A DNA stretch of 64,000 nt from Alliaria petiolata (GCA_020283515.1 JAHZTW010000002.1:95429753-95493752), one strand, 5' to 3'; shown: positions 23,185 through 35,213, counted from the stretch's first letter. Notes: generated from the sequence alone by a model not told the origin. Program-made: numbers and translations.

Positions 23185-24780
23185 TTTGAAATCTGACAAA
23201 TGAGTGGGATTTTTCAGAATGGTGTATGAACAGTTTTCGAACCTGAGCTCTGCTGTCTATTTAGGAAAGTTTTCATTTAGGTTATCCACAGATCACAGAT
23301 GATTTCTACAGATGGAGAGGAATATAATATAGCAGGCTTCTATTATCTGTACCATGTAGAAAGCTTGATGATGTTGACTCTATTACTTCAATACAAATTT
23401 GTGGCCTTCCTGATCCGACTACTGGTTTTCTTCTGTGCTCTTTTATCTTCATAAGAACATGGATCCTCCAGCGTCACACACATGTGTTTCCCCCTTTTCC
23501 TTTGGTCTGTTTCTCTAGGTCCCTATCGATGAGCAAGGTTCTGTAGATATGTCTCCTAAACTCCTGTATTGTCTCTCTAACTTCCAATCTTCAAATTTAT
23601 GGTTTTCTTGAACTGTTCTGTTTGGCTGACATATGCTTTGATTACATCTTTAGATTCATATGGGTTCCGGCTTCTGAGCCATTCAGCTAATGTTTGAATC
23701 CCAAAGCTTACAGCTGCGTCCTGACTTGAACCTTGAAGAAGAGAACTTCAGTTTCATCTGTGCTCAGGGTGAGAGCAGGAGCAACAACATTGAAGAAGAG
23801 AACTTGGGTCAAATTTATAGCAGCCAGCTACTTACGTATCCTCATGAGATGGTTGGTGCTATTGTTGTGGTTGATCACTTTCACTTGTCCTGGTTATCTT
23901 TGGCTTGTCTTTAGCGTGGGCCTGAGTCCTTTATGGGGCAGTGGTGATACAGATGATGTGAGAACTGTTCAGAATGATCATTTTCAGAAAATTGAGGCTA
24001 TTACAATTTCAAGAATTACGATTCACGTTTAAGGCAAGTGACGTAGATTTCTCAAGCCAGGTAAACGACTAGAAGTCCATATTTTTTTCCTTTCAATAGA
24101 CTACTGAAAATTTGTATTTTAAGTAAACTAGGATTGATTTTTTGTTTTGTGTATGAATTTGTGTGTTTCTACATTATTTTCTTTGTTGATATTTGTAATA
24201 TCTTTCATATATTATATTACAAATATTTATTTGTTCATCAACCTTCATACTTTTTCCATTCGTATAAATCTTAAGATTATAATAATTTTTAACTTTTCTT
24301 AATTTATCATTTCGAGGTTTTTTTTATATAACTTGTTTAATAGAATGATACATTTAATATTTTTATTCGATAAGATTTAAATTTTTGTTATGTTTTTAAA
24401 TTAAATTTGAATTTTATTTACTTATATTAATTTATAAATAGTTAAAGTCAAATTTATTAATTTTAATGTATAGTAAATAGACATATGTTAATATTTATTT
24501 ATAGTTAATATATTTTTATAAAATTAATTGTTTGTCTATTTTACACATGTGAAATTTTTTTTGAGCTGAACCAATAGGAAGGGGGCTGATGTGTCACAAC
24601 CTGGAGAGCCCCTTCATCTATTATAGTATAGATACTTTCTGCTCTCTCTCTTGAAAAGAAACTGAAACATTTTCGCGTAATGTAATATCTGAATATTGCT
24701 TCGGTATTTAAGTATATCATTATTCAGTTATCATCATACCAGCTTGTCTTTAAAGCCTGAGTCTTACTTTTTTATTCTGA
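23185..24780. other. Spacer with AT-rich core
   Basis: 23.2-24.06 kb is moderately GC-balanced, with a short direct repeat TTGAAGAAGAGAACTT (about 23729 and 23790). 24.1-24.55 kb is extremely AT-rich. No gene is supported. Confidence 0.4.
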
Positions 24781-24789
24781 AGTTGCAGG

Positions 24790-25480
24790 ACATATCTATT
24801 TGAGTTGATTCCAACTCGTGTGGAAGAAGGTTACTACAAAAGCTCCAGGAGCAAAGTTTTTTCGAGATTTACTGCTACTAATCAACAATGCGAGAGTATT
24901 TTATGGCTCTCAAGATTCCTAAAACAAACCTCACCAGCAAAAGGGGAATCCTTTGTGACGTCAAAGAAGGTAGGAAACGTAGTTCCTTGGCTATTAGATC
25001 TTCAGCGTCAGTCGCGGAACCGTTCAAGAAAAAGACTAAAAAATGGTTCCAACAATTGATGAGAAGCCAGTTTCAGAGGAGCAGGAGGAAGATGAAACCT
25101 CTGACAAAGATGAGGAACCTTTTGTTTCAAAGAAGGCGACTAAAGGGAGAACACCCTGAACAGCTAAAAAGGTAGGAAGCAGAAACGTTAAGACCAGTTT
25201 GAATGATAGCTCTGAGCCGAAGAAAACTGATCAAGAAAAGAAGGGCAACAACAGAAATGGTAGCTAAGAAAAAGCAAAGTGCTGCTAGATTTCTTAAGAG
25301 AATGAAAGGAGTTTCTTCGTCTGACACTGTGATAGAGACAGTGAAGGGTGATTCCCTAGCGGAAAGAGAGGATCTGAACAGAGGAGAAGTAACAGTAAGA
25401 ATGAAAAAAATCGAATGCTGGTCAGAAACGAGCAATTGGGAAGAAGCCAACTATTGAAAGGCCGCCACTAAAAGAGGCGC
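24790..25480 (+). pseudogene. Bromodomain protein relic
   Basis: Near 24850 a frame reads AKFFRDLLLLINNARVFYG, the C-terminal helices of a plant bromodomain, including the conserved Asn of the acetyl-lysine pocket. It runs into a stop a few codons on. Further frames give acidic/basic linker sequence (EKPVSEEQEEDETSDKDEEP, then KKATKGRTP and a stop) and a tail KKKQSAARFLKRMKGVSSSD. Pieces lie in different frames with several stops. Family members are nuclear readers of acetylated histones. A direct repeat GCTAAAAAGGTAGGAAGCAG lies at 25165 and 25797. Confidence 0.5.
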
Positions 25481-25838
25481 TGCCCTGTCTTCTCCTATGG
25501 TGGCAAAGTGGGGCAGCCAAGCTAGTGAAAAAGAGGCGTTCAAGGAGGTTATGAGTTATTGCAATGTTTAACTATCTTCTGTAGGATCAAGAATCTGCTA
25601 ACAAGTTTATAAGGGCAGTCATTTACAGAGAAATATGGATTCTTGTTTGCAAAGGAGAAATTGCTAGTTCTAGATAGCAACAAAACATGGCTCTAGTGAT
25701 TCTATAAGTGCTGAAGTGAATAACAAGGCCATAAGAGTGTTCCGGTCTGGATTGTTGTCATGCATCTGTCATCTCTACATCCTACTGTAGTGGAGCTAAA
25801 AAGGTAGGAAGCAGAAACGTATCACCAATTTGCAATAT

Positions 25839-27562
25839 CTAGTTGGAAAAGCTGCCAGTGGGATTCCTATCGTCAGAAGTAGAACTTGGATTTGCCTTCT
25901 CTTCCTTGCTCACTTGCAAGTGGGGTGTCAATGGATTGCCTTTTCCGGCAGTAATTTCCTGTTCTTTGGCGGCATTAACTCTCTGTTTTTCCTTTTCATC
26001 AGACGCCGATGGAACTTTCCTCCTGAGAAACAGAGTTTGACAAAAAGTTAAAGAAGAAGAGAGAGAAGATGTCATTATTTGCCCTGGATTTTTAAAAACG
26101 CTTGGATTAAGATACCTCAATTGTTCGACCAATGAAGTAGTTCTCTGATTTGTCCGAGGTTCTTGGGGAATTTTCCATGCTTCCTTCATTATTTTGATGA
26201 TCGCAAGCCTCGTCTGAAGAACAGAGACGACATGAGCACAAGAAGCGAATCAATGCATAAAAACACAAAAAGATTTAAACTGGTGTTACCTCGCCATTTC
26301 GAGAGGGTTCTGTCTTGAAGACTTTGATAACATCGTCGTAAGCCTTTCTCTGGAGTTGGTCGAGTTTTATTTTCTTGTTCATGGGGAGCATGAAACCATC
26401 GTTACTGCGGTTATTGCTCGACTCAAAGTTTGCTTTTTGTCCTTTTCCCCACATGATATTATTAGTCGGAACCTGCAATTAATCAGTTTGAGATATGGTT
26501 TGATGGAAGGGAGATAAAAACATTGTTATTACTTGGCTGAGATCCACCCAGCGTGAATTTTCTGTGGTCTCTACGCAATGCATTCCCTGGAGAGAAATTT
26601 TCAAATGAGTGGAGTCCGATGGATCAAGGCATGAGAGAAATAGGAAAGTGTTTATCACCTGTTCCGCATCATACCCTTTGATGACAAAGTCTTTAAACCG
26701 ACCATCATAATTTCTTAACATGATGTGCTGTCCATTCAGAGACTCGGGAACAAATTCTCCCCAGCTTGAGCCAGCCAGAATCGAGGTTGACTTAACATAA
26801 GAGACAAGAGAGTTAAATACTTAAACATCTGCGGTAAAACGAAAATCTGAGTTGTCTACTTCTCTGCCTTACAGATTTTGACATTGGCTTCCCTTCTATT
26901 TCCTGCATTTCCTTCTCAGCAGATGATGCCCTGAGGAAACAAGATGGATTTTTAAACAGGGGAGAGATTACATATTCGAAGTAAAACAGCTTTTTGATTA
27001 AAGGTTATACCTTATTTCTTGAGCCAGAACTTTGTCTATACGATCCTCCAAAGAGCCGTGAGTTTCAAGCGAAATGTTCCACTCTTCCCTCAGACCTTTT
27101 AGGATCTTTGACCCATACTGAAGAACAGAACAAACCAGCATAACCCTCAGGAACCCAATCAACTTCGAAAATAATCAAGATTTATAACAAGATATGGGTT
27201 TCGAATTGTTACGCTGATTGCTGATTCATCTGTTTCAGCTCCGATAGCTGTGATAGCACGGAAAACAGAGTAGTACGCTTCTATCTGGGGTTGAGTTGTT
27301 CCTGACGAGAAGTGTTTCGGTTTCTTGAAATCTTTTCCGGGTAAATCCATAATTGGGTCATCGTCACTTGTTCTATCAATGGGCTTGGACTCAGCTGCGC
27401 TAAGAAAAGTCATTGGTCTCTTCTTAAGCGTTCGATTCTCTGCATCACGAAGACGAACATTATCGAGATCACTCGTGCAAAGACAAAGTAGAGGTATCAG
27501 AAACCTTAAATCTATAAATTACCGGCGGGAGGATCTGGGTCTTGATTCTTTTTGTCCGCCAT
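25839..27562 (-). CDS. ENT/Agenet-domain protein (EMSY-like, divergent)
   Basis: Nine exons, 27562-27523, 27439-27213, 27117-27011, 26930-26873, 26790-26659, 26586-26533, 26472-26290, 26213-26116 and 26022-25839, join in one frame to 360 residues. Exons 2-3 hold an ENT-type helical domain: QPQIEAYYSVFRAITAIGAE, then YGSKILKGLREEWNISLETH and SLEDRIDKVLAQEIR. Exons 5-6 hold an Agenet/Tudor-like fold: SLNGQHIMLRNYDGRFKDF, VIKGYDAEQ, GMHCVETTENSRWVDLSQ. This is the domain order of plant EMSY-LIKE chromatin proteins, which read histone marks and act in immunity and flowering. The ENT sequence is unusually divergent, and a second short ENT-like helix (LDQLQRKAYDDVIKVFK) appears in exon 7. The C terminus is Lys/Ser-rich. 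A (GA)n tract lies in the 5' leader. The exon borders are my reading of GT-AG sites that keep the frame; transcription is not shown. Confidence 0.7.
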
Positions 27563-27564
27563 TA

Positions 27565-27604
27565 GAGAGAGAGAGAGAAAGGGGGAGAGAGAGAGAGAGA
27601 GAGA
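27565..27604. repeat. (GA)n tract in the 5' leader
   Basis: An AG-repeat broken by AAAGGGGG, directly upstream of the ENT/Agenet gene start. On the coding strand it is a CT-rich leader, common in plant 5' UTRs. Confidence 0.9.
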
Positions 27605-27639
27605 ACCAATTGAACAAAGAAACCCTTTGTGGTTTAGAG

Positions 27640-28705
27640 CGCAAGAACGTGTTGCAGTTGCAGAGGTTAATGAGAGAGGAGCATGAACTTTTTTGGTGGA
27701 AGAAGGGAATTTAGACGAATTGTGGAAGAAGTTACTTATTTGTGTACGGCCATTGACCATTAATACGTCGGGTTCAACATCTTCCTTATCAAAAAAAACT
27801 AAAATAAAAATCAATGTCGAATTTAGAATAGATAACACTGGTATACGATTATTTCTCCATATATATCTTATAAATATATAAGAATTAGATATAGAAGGTA
27901 TCTCAGTCATTTGATTCAGAGAGCCTAAACTGGTACAGTATATGATTATTTCTTATTTTTAATTACTAGTTTTTCACAATATAGAATTTAGAAAATGACA
28001 GTTTTTTATCTCTTTATATATCTTATACTAATAATATATAGAAATAAAAATTACTTCACACATGTACATGTATATTTAATTAATTAGATTAGGCTGGGCT
28101 TATACGCATAGTTTATAAGTAAATGTTTATAATTCGTTAAAAAATAAAAAAAACTAAAAAAATTGAAAAAAATATGAGATTACCTACTGATAGAGAAGCC
28201 TAACAAAATAATTTTTTTCCTTTTATATTATTTGACAAACTAATTTTTATATTTCATTATTTCTAGATGAATATAATTAAATTTATTTTTTAATCATTTT
28301 TAGACATAAGATAAAATCAATTATTTTATATTTTTATCTTTTATATAATAAAAAAATTACACATGTCAAAATCTAATCGTTTAATTAAACACATTTCACG
28401 ATCATATTAAAAACTAACTTTAAAACATTAAAATTGTATACGCGGATTTTGGATTTATAATAAGTTTTTTTAAAAATCTGTAAAAATAATGAAAAATAAA
28501 AAATAAAAAAATAGATATATACTGCTTTTTTTTATTTAAACAAAAGCAAAACCGATATGGTTTAGTCGTTTAGGAAACAATAATACCTAAATTGACTCAT
28601 CATCCGATAAGAAAAAGATGCAACTATATATATATATTTGTACGTTATCCGGAAAGGAAAAAAAAAAAAAACCCTAATAAGTCTAACATTGAAGTAATAT
28701 ACGCC
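27640..28705. other. AT-rich spacer between divergent genes
   Basis: About 1 kb between the minus-strand ENT gene and the plus-strand F-box gene, so it should hold both promoters. Very AT-rich from 27.9 kb on. A block at about 27856-28075 resembles the 3' flank of bHLH60 at about 13380-13620 (both have ATATAAGAATTAGATAT, then GTATCAGTCATTTGATTC- or GTATCTCAGTCATTTGATTC-like text, and CTTCACACATGT), so it is a duplicated piece of that flank. Confidence 0.6.
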
Positions 28706-29924
28706 ATGAAAAGAAAAGAGAGCAGAAGAGATGGTATGGAACAACTACCGCAAGATCTTGTAGAAGATATCTTAGAGAGACTTGGTGCAAAATCTCTGGT
28801 AAGATTCACATCTGTTTCGAAGCAATGGAACTCGATGATCAAATCAACATGCTTTGCATCGAGACATCTAATCCGAGCGCAGTCCCCAAATCCGGAAATC
28901 CTACTAGTCACGTTGTATGAATATCATCGTTCAGAATCATACTCTTATCTACGGACATTGGAATTACAACATTCAGAACTGAAAACGATCGATATTATCC
29001 CCAAACCTAGAAGATGTCGTCTTGCAATAACAGGAAGCTGTGATGGTCTTGTTTGCGTCTACGATTTTCAAAAAGAGATGTATCTCATCAATCCAGCGAC
29101 TAGATGGTCTCGATCTCTTCCTCGAGCTAAGTATCAACAAATCAACCGGATTAGACAAAATCTGGATAGTAAAGTTTCTCACTCTTTTTGCTTAATTTTT
29201 TTTTTTAATTCTTTTTTTTCTTTTTGATATCCTTTTTGGTAGGTTATTTTACTATTATTAATTAATTGTCTCTCTCGTAGGTAATTCCACACGAAATTGT
29301 CTAGGATTTGGTAAAGACGCTGTGACAGGCAAATACAAGATGGTATGGTTATATAACTCTAAAGAACTAGACCTAGTTGGTCAAACTAGATGCGAGGTTT
29401 TCGAGTTTACCACCAATACTTGGAGATATGTGATTGGCTCTCCACATCGGATCTGCAGTGATTCCAAATCTCGGCCGGTGTATTCAGATGGATCACTTCA
29501 TTGGTTTACTGTCGGAATCACAAAGATAATACATTTCGATCTTCACACAGAGCTCTTTCAAGTAATGTCGGAAATTCCGGTTGCCCTTGCATATCCTCAT
29601 AGCATTATCATGTGCAGTCTGAATAATCGTCTTTGCGTATCGGAGAGGAGAAGCAACAGTCAAGAAATATGGTCACTGAATCCACACAAAGGATGGGAAA
29701 AGACTTACAGTATGAATCTAAGCTTTACTTGTCGCGGTGACTTTGGTGTCCCAATGATACCGATCACAATTTTCGACGAAACAGAGTTACTATTTCATTA
29801 CCCATCTAGCAAAATGCCTTCTTCTATATTGAGACAAGATACTAGAACAGGTAATACTACATTTATCAGAGATTCTGCTTTGGATCAAGCTATTTCTTAT
29901 ATTCCAAGCTTAATCTCTATTTAG
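28706..29924 (+). CDS. F-box protein (F-box associated type)
   Basis: Exons 28706-29168 and 29281-29924 join across a phase-1 intron to 368 residues. The N terminus holds the F-box (EQLPQDLVEDILERLGAKSL then VRFTSVSKQWNSMIKS), which binds SKP1/ASK in SCF ubiquitin ligases. Downstream are the repeats of the F-box associated region: GSCDGLVCVYDF, LINPATRWSRSLP, LGFGKDAVTGKYKMVWLYN, CEVFEFTTNTWRYV, VYSDGSLHWFT, ISFD-like IHFDLHTELFQ and EIWSLN. This large, fast-evolving family picks substrates for degradation. The frame is open further 5', but the ATG at 28706 lies just ahead of the basic MKRKES lead and the F-box. No premature stop is seen. A specific orthologue is not recognised. Confidence 0.88.
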
Positions 29925-30080
29925 TTAAAGAGTTAAGACTGTCGATACGCTCTTTTTCTTCTAATGTAAACAACAAAAAAAAAGATTAAACTTCTTTCCC
30001 TTCTAATGTAATACATTCCATTTTCAAAACTAGCGTCAAGTCAACCAAATATTATATATATATATATACATAGTAGAAAT

Positions 30081-30116
30081 TTGATATGAAAAGGAGACTT
30101 GATATGAAAAGGAGAC
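30081..30116. repeat. 18-bp tandem duplication
   Basis: TTGATATGAAAAGGAGAC occurs twice, back to back, in the spacer after the F-box gene. Confidence 0.9.
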
Positions 30117-30498
30117 TTGAAAAACTTTGCAAATTTTTCGTTATTTTTCTGGTCAACTGCATACATTTATGAGAAATAATACAAAAATACAAGGATTTCG
30201 AAAGTTATTGGGGGAAAAAAACTAGTGTAAATTTCTAAATCTTCTTTGTTAAAATAAAAAAGGAAACGAACAAAAAGAAGAAGAAGATATTTGCAAATAT
30301 TCAGTTATTTTTTCGGCCAACCCCGGATTTCGTTTTGCTTCTTTCGGTCGTCGAGCCTGATCGAAATTGATTCCGGTGAACAAATAGCACCATTATCATT
30401 GTGAACCATGACATAATAAACTCCCAATCGTCACCATTATTACATAAGATTTTGATATTTGTCTCCAATAATTAATCATCTTAGAAATGTTTTGAGTA

Positions 30499-30822
30499 TC
30501 AACATTTGGGATAAGGAATACCACAAGCCGCTAGAAGTTTGTGAGCATTTTCGGATGTAACATATTGACCAAAGGTTGGGGTTTTAATGTAACCACAAAG
30601 ACAAGACTGTTGCTCTTTCAGTTTCTCGCAGCAATATTCTGGCGGCTTACTTCCCTTGAGTATCGCTTGTAAGCATGACATGAGCTCTGTCGCGACACAC
30701 GCCGCTGCTTTCTCCTCTCTCCTCAAACCTCCAATCACATGATCTGCTCTGGTCTGAGCCGCCACAGATGACATGAGGACTATCACAAATGCGATTACCA
30801 GCACTAATGTTTTCGACATCAT
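30499..30822 (-). CDS. Non-specific lipid transfer protein (2S albumin superfamily)
   Basis: A single exon of 107 residues. The N terminus is a signal peptide (KTLVLVIAFVIVLMSSVAAQ). The mature part has the eight-cysteine motif C-x6-C...CC...CxC...C...C: ACVATELMSC, PEYCCEKLKEQQSCLC, then LLAACGIPYPKC. The residue between the paired cysteines is Leu, as in type 2 nsLTPs. Four disulphides would shape a lipid-binding cavity, and the protein is secreted to the wall. Two ATGs stand in tandem. The mature domain is preceded by a charged lead (RREEKAAA), and the protein is longer than a minimal type 2 LTP. Confidence 0.88.
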   Translation of the reverse strand: MMSKTLVLVIAFVIVLMSSVAAQTRADHVIGGLRREEKAAACVATELMSCLQAILKGSKPPEYCCEKLKEQQSCLCGYIKTPTFGQYVTSENAHKLLAACGIPYPKC

Positions 30823-31260
30823 TGGTTTGAATACTTTTTTTCTTCCTCTCTATTCCTATTTATTTTAAAGAATATTTGAGATTTTGGATTCTGGAGACTG
30901 TTTTTAGGGGTAGTAAAATTATCACTTATAGAAGGATCTAAAAATGGGGTTAAAAACAGAATTAGAAACTAATCCGAAGTTTGACCCAAAAAAAAAAAGA
31001 AACTAATCCGAAAAATATATAATCAAATGTATATACTATACATGTATGGATTTTTTACCATATTACTTTAAGATATTGTGTTCGCTTTCTTTTGTTTACA
31101 ATACACACGTAATTGCAGTCTGAGCCCAAACCAATTATGTAAAATTGGCAATTTTCAAAATTGGAAAATATTCAACACTGGAATTAGGGATACAGTCAGA
31201 GGCCCATAGATAGCAAAAGGGCCCAAGAGGGAAGAGTGTTTTAAATCTCAATGTTAAAAA
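30823..31260. other. Spacer, promoter side of the LTP gene
   Basis: AT-rich. It should hold the LTP promoter (minus strand). No other feature is supported. Confidence 0.4.
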
Positions 31261-31323
31261 TTGATTCCGTATGCCAAAGAGAGGTGAAGAAAGTTATGGC
31301 GGATCATCTCCCGGAGACACTGN

Positions 31324-32148
31324 ATCGACATTGAAGATTCGAACAACACTGTCATAACTCGGTGTCACATCGACACAGGAGATGATGCGATTTGTCCCAA
31401 GACTTACACTGGTCCGCTTTACAACTTAACCGCTACAGACTGTTGGATTCGCACCAAATCATCAGCCATTAAACTCGGTAGCGCGAGCTGGTTCGACTTC
31501 AAAGGTCTCGTCTTTGATAACATCACCATCAGTGAATCCCACAGAGGCCTTGGGATGCAAATACGCGATGGAGGTAAGCGTTTCATCTTTTGGCTGCGCA
31601 TGACACATGAACCCATGTATTGTAACCCCAGAATGTGCCCTTTTGCAGGAAGTGTGAGTGACATTACGTTTTCAAATATAAACATTAGTACAAGATACTA
31701 CGATCCTTCGTGGTGGGGAAGAGCAGAGCCGATCTATATAACAACTTGCCCGCGTGACTCATCCTCAAAGGAAGGCTCAATCTCGAATCTCCTATTCGTA
31801 AACGTAACAATCGATTCCGAAAACGGAGTATTTTTATCGGGTTCTCCAAACGGATTACTCTCAGACATAAAGTTCAAGAACATGAACCTTACTCTCAGAA
31901 GATGGAGTAATTACAGTGCAGGGCTTGTGGACTATAGACCTGGATGTCAAGGTCTCGTGAACCATAGCGCCACGGCTGGGATCATTATGGAACACGTGAA
32001 AGGGTTTAGCGTTGAGAATGTTGACCTGAGATGGTCAGATGGTGATCTGAATTCTGCTTGGAACGTTCCTCTCGAATTTAAACCTTCCACTGTTACTAAT
32101 CTGTCGTTTGTTGGTTTCAGTTCTGGTCTTTTACACGAATCTGTTTGA
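31324..32148 (+). CDS. Pectin-lyase-like GH28 protein, 5' part missing
   Basis: Two exons are visible: from about 31325 (just after the N at 31323) to 31573, and 31649-32148. They join in frame through RDGGSVSDITF. The protein reads as the C-terminal half of a polygalacturonase-like beta-helix: IEDSNNTVITRCHIDTGDDA holds the catalytic DD pair, and ISESHRGLGMQIRDGG corresponds to the His/Gly loop. Later coils contain INISTRYYDPSWWGRAEPIY and a C-terminal Cys- and Asn-rich part. The N-terminal half, including the first catalytic motif, is absent: upstream of the N only about 60 bp of unrelated or out-of-frame sequence is seen. The syntenic Arabidopsis gene (At3g57790) is full length as I remember it, so the N may hide lost sequence. 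Secreted family acting on wall pectin. Confidence 0.75.
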   Translation: MDIEDSNNTVITRCHIDTGDDAICPKTYTGPLYNLTATDCWIRTKSSAIKLGSASWFDFKGLVFDNITISESHRGLGMQIRDGGKRFIFWLRMTHEPMYCNPRMCPFAGSVSDITFSNINISTRYYDPSWWGRAEPIYITTCPRDSSSKEGSISNLLFVNVTIDSENGVFLSGSPNGLLSDIKFKNMNLTLRRWSNYSAGLVDYRPGCQGLVNHSATAGIIMEHVKGFSVENVDLRWSDGDLNSAWNVPLEFKPSTVTNLSFVGFSSGLLHESV

Positions 32149-32352
32149 ATTTGAATATGTAATTGTTGGTGAACACAAGGTTTCTTGAACTTGAGAATTT
32201 GGTTTGATTCCTTCGCAACGACAGCGTTTTTGTCCGTGATCCCCAATTCCCTTTCGACGTCGTTTCATGAGTTTTTTTTTGTAGCTTTGCTCACTCGCGT
32301 TTGTAACTAAAAAAACTTATTTTCCTCTGGTCGCTCACATCGAAAATCGGCA

Positions 32353-32697
32353 ATGGCGTCGACGCAGCCACTGATCGTCGCAGCGAAGACGCTCCGAAAC
32401 CGGATCCTTTTCCGATACGGATCCACATCTGCCGGTCCAAGCCGGTGGGCGACGCCAGGTCACGAGGTGCGTCCCAAAGGATATTTCATGAACCGGACTC
32501 CGCCGCCTCCGGGACAGTCGCGCAAGTGGGAAGATTGGGAGCTTCCCTGTTACATCACCAGCTTCCTGACGATTGTTATCCTCGGTGTCGGTCTCAATGC
32601 CAAACCCGATCTTTCGATCGAGACCTGGGCTCACCAGAAAGCTCTCGAGCGACTCGAATTGGAGAAACTCGCGTCTGTCGGAGTTTCGTCCGATTAA
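32353..32697 (+). CDS. Mitochondrial complex I ESSS subunit (NDUFB11-like)
   Basis: A single exon of 114 residues. A basic, hydroxylated N terminus (STQPLIVAAKTLRNRILFRY) suits mitochondrial import. The middle holds RPKGYFMNRTPPPPGQSRKW. One transmembrane helix follows (YITSFLTIVILGVGL), and the C terminus is charged (AHQKALERLELEKLA). This fits the plant ESSS subunit of NADH:ubiquinone oxidoreductase (Arabidopsis At3g57785 and its duplicate At2g42310), an accessory subunit of the membrane arm. The next gene, gar2-like, also has its duplicate beside At2g42310, which supports the identity. Confidence 0.88.
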   Translation: MASTQPLIVAAKTLRNRILFRYGSTSAGPSRWATPGHEVRPKGYFMNRTPPPPGQSRKWEDWELPCYITSFLTIVILGVGLNAKPDLSIETWAHQKALERLELEKLASVGVSSD

Positions 32698-35213
32698 TCC
32701 CTGATCTTGGGATAGTGGGATTGAATCGATGGTTGATCTGGTATGTGTGTTTTGTTTTTCTTCCGGGGATTTGAGGAGTTTTTTCCCGTTTGTGATGATC
32801 ACGAATACTAGTGACCTTAGGGTTTCGTTTTCTTCCCTCTCCTCTTCCTTTTTTTAATCGTTAGTGTCGATAAATCTGTTGATGAAATAAACGATCTTTA
32901 ACTCTTGACGATGGTTATATGTTTCAAAGCATTTGCCTCTATTCCTTTACTTATAACTTCTCAAATTTGATTGCTTTACAATTTGCCGGTTTATCTAGAT
33001 GGTGTCTCAGATTCAGTGAGTCTCTAGCTTTCTGTCGTTATGACTTTTTGAGGGCTCTATTGCTTCGATTAACAGTAAACTGTTTTTGCCGACGTTGTAT
33101 GAGTATGATTCATTTGATTATGGTCTGGTCTTTTACTGTAACTCTGTTCATTGTGAAGTTTTGTTACTTATTTTATGACACTGTGCAATAGATTTATCTA
33201 GATTCCTGTATCAACTTCACATCAGTAATATTCAGAGGGTATAAGTATAGTCTGTATAGTTCTGGTTTATGGAAAGTTTCTATCATTTGTTTTCTAGTTA
33301 TGGAAGCGTCAAGACGGTTCATGTCCATAGCTTAAGATTCTAGCATGTAGGAAATCAGATGAGCAATTGTAGGATAACACACTAGACAAGATTCCTGTTG
33401 TTTTGTTTCCAAACATATTGGGGGATAAATTTTTTGAACCTTGGAAAATGATTGGTAAAGTGTGCATCCCATATAGATCCATTATGTACTGAATTGTGAG
33501 CCATTTACTAACACCGAGTGAAATAACATGAGAGTGTTGATATCGGTTTTTGGAAAAGAGGTTTTGATGAACTACTTGGATAATAAGTCCAGGTAGAGGG
33601 AGGTGCAAGAGAAATACACTCGTGTAGGTAGATGGTATGTGTTATTACTCTGTCTCACTCTCTCTCTCTCCCCAAGAGTATGATTCTGAAACCACTTTGT
33701 TCTCCACATGTTGGGGTGGCCACTCAGATTGAACAGATTTCCAAAAAAACCATTCTAAAACTGAAATTCAGATTTGACCAAATTGGTTCAACTGAAAAAG
33801 TCAGGCATTAACTTATTTGAATGCGCTGGCTGTTTATTTATGAACAGTGAAAATGGTTGGTCTACTTATTTGCTGTTGCTAGCTGCATTGATGATAATTT
33901 TATAAATTGTTTGCATCTAGTTCCAAAATCATCATTTGCATTATGTCGGCATTACTCATTTAAAGCGGCTCTTGTTGTTTTATAAAATACATCTTAACTA
34001 GGCAAAAACTTTTGCTTTAATAATTTGCTCGCTGTATTGTAATATTATCTCATGTAGTCTACTCTACTCTACAATCCTTGTCCACAATCTCCAAAACTCA
34101 ACTAATAATTTCTTTAAGGGTTTCTTTAAACCCCCTTGAATTACAATCATCCAAAAAAAAAGTTATACTTCTACCTTTAATCTTAAAGCAAATAAAATAA
34201 CTTTCACATCTTTTTTATGTAAAAACATAAAATCCGAATCTAGATCACAGACACTGTTTAAAAGTGGAAGGCAATAAAATCTGAAGGACGAAAGTGAAAG
34301 GGACACTACGGTCATCATTACTCTGACTAAAAGTAAACAAGCATAATGTGACCGGCCACTCCCGGTAAACAACTTGAACCACCGACAAGGCTTCCCGGTT
34401 ACATGTAACGGCATCATTCACAACGACCACGATCTTCACGGTCCCGTACCGTACACGATCCATGCTTTTAAATGCCTCTCATTTAAATCCTGCACTCATA
34501 TGCACTTGTCATTTTTCTAAAACCCACGAGCCAGAGAGAGAGAGAGAGAAAGTTGCTTTTACGGTTTCTAGATAAAGAAAAAGCTCATCTGAGGAACAAA
34601 ACTGGTTTCTTGGTGATCCCGAAGTGAAGCAGCAGTTTTCTGAAACTTTTTTTGTTTTCTTTTAGTGTTGTGTTTCTTCCTCGAGATTCTCAAGCCACAT
34701 CGTAAATTTTCCATCTGTGTCTTCTCTGTTTCGTTTTTCATATCTGCAGTTTAAGTTTCCCATTTCTCTGAAACTGAAACTGAAACATTCTCAGACGCTG
34801 TAGAAATTTTATTTATCTGAAATTCGTGGGTTTATCAACAAAATCATTATTGTGAATTACTAGATAGTGAATGCACTCATTTCTATTAGCAACTTAGGAA
34901 ATTGTGATAATCTCTTGATTGCTTCTGTGGGGCTTTGCCTTTTTTCTCTGGTATTATATTTTTAAAAAATCGTTTTTTATTTAACATGTAGATTGAGTCA
35001 AACCATAACAAGTGCCGATAGTGTTGTCGTTTTCCTTCTTAGTGTATCTTAATTTGCTTTGGATTTCAGGCATAAACGCAACCGAGTTTTTGTCTATTTC
35101 CTCTGTCACAACAGTGTATTGATCACAGCTGTTCTCTTCTTCAGGCTTAACTGAACGTTCTTAAGTAACTGTTGCTTTCACTGCAAAGAGAATTTTTTTT
35201 TGAGAAAAGGTTG
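32698..35213. other. Long spacer and 5' leader of the gar2-like gene
   Basis: 32.7-32.9 kb is 3' UTR of the ESSS gene. 33.0-34.5 kb shows no supported gene. 34.5-35.2 kb is probably the leader of the gar2-like gene: it starts with a GA-repeat near 34530, is T-rich, and may contain a 5' UTR intron ending near 35070 (TTTGGATTTCAG). Confidence 0.45.

Noticed and set aside
28592..28705. Longer N terminus for the F-box protein
   Set aside because: The extra residues are low-complexity and Lys-rich from an A-tract, and the frame start there is not a good ATG context; the ATG at 28706 fits the family.
32335..32802. 155-codon minus-strand frame over the complex I subunit gene
   Set aside because: Shadow frame of the plus-strand coding region, whose protein is clearly recognised.
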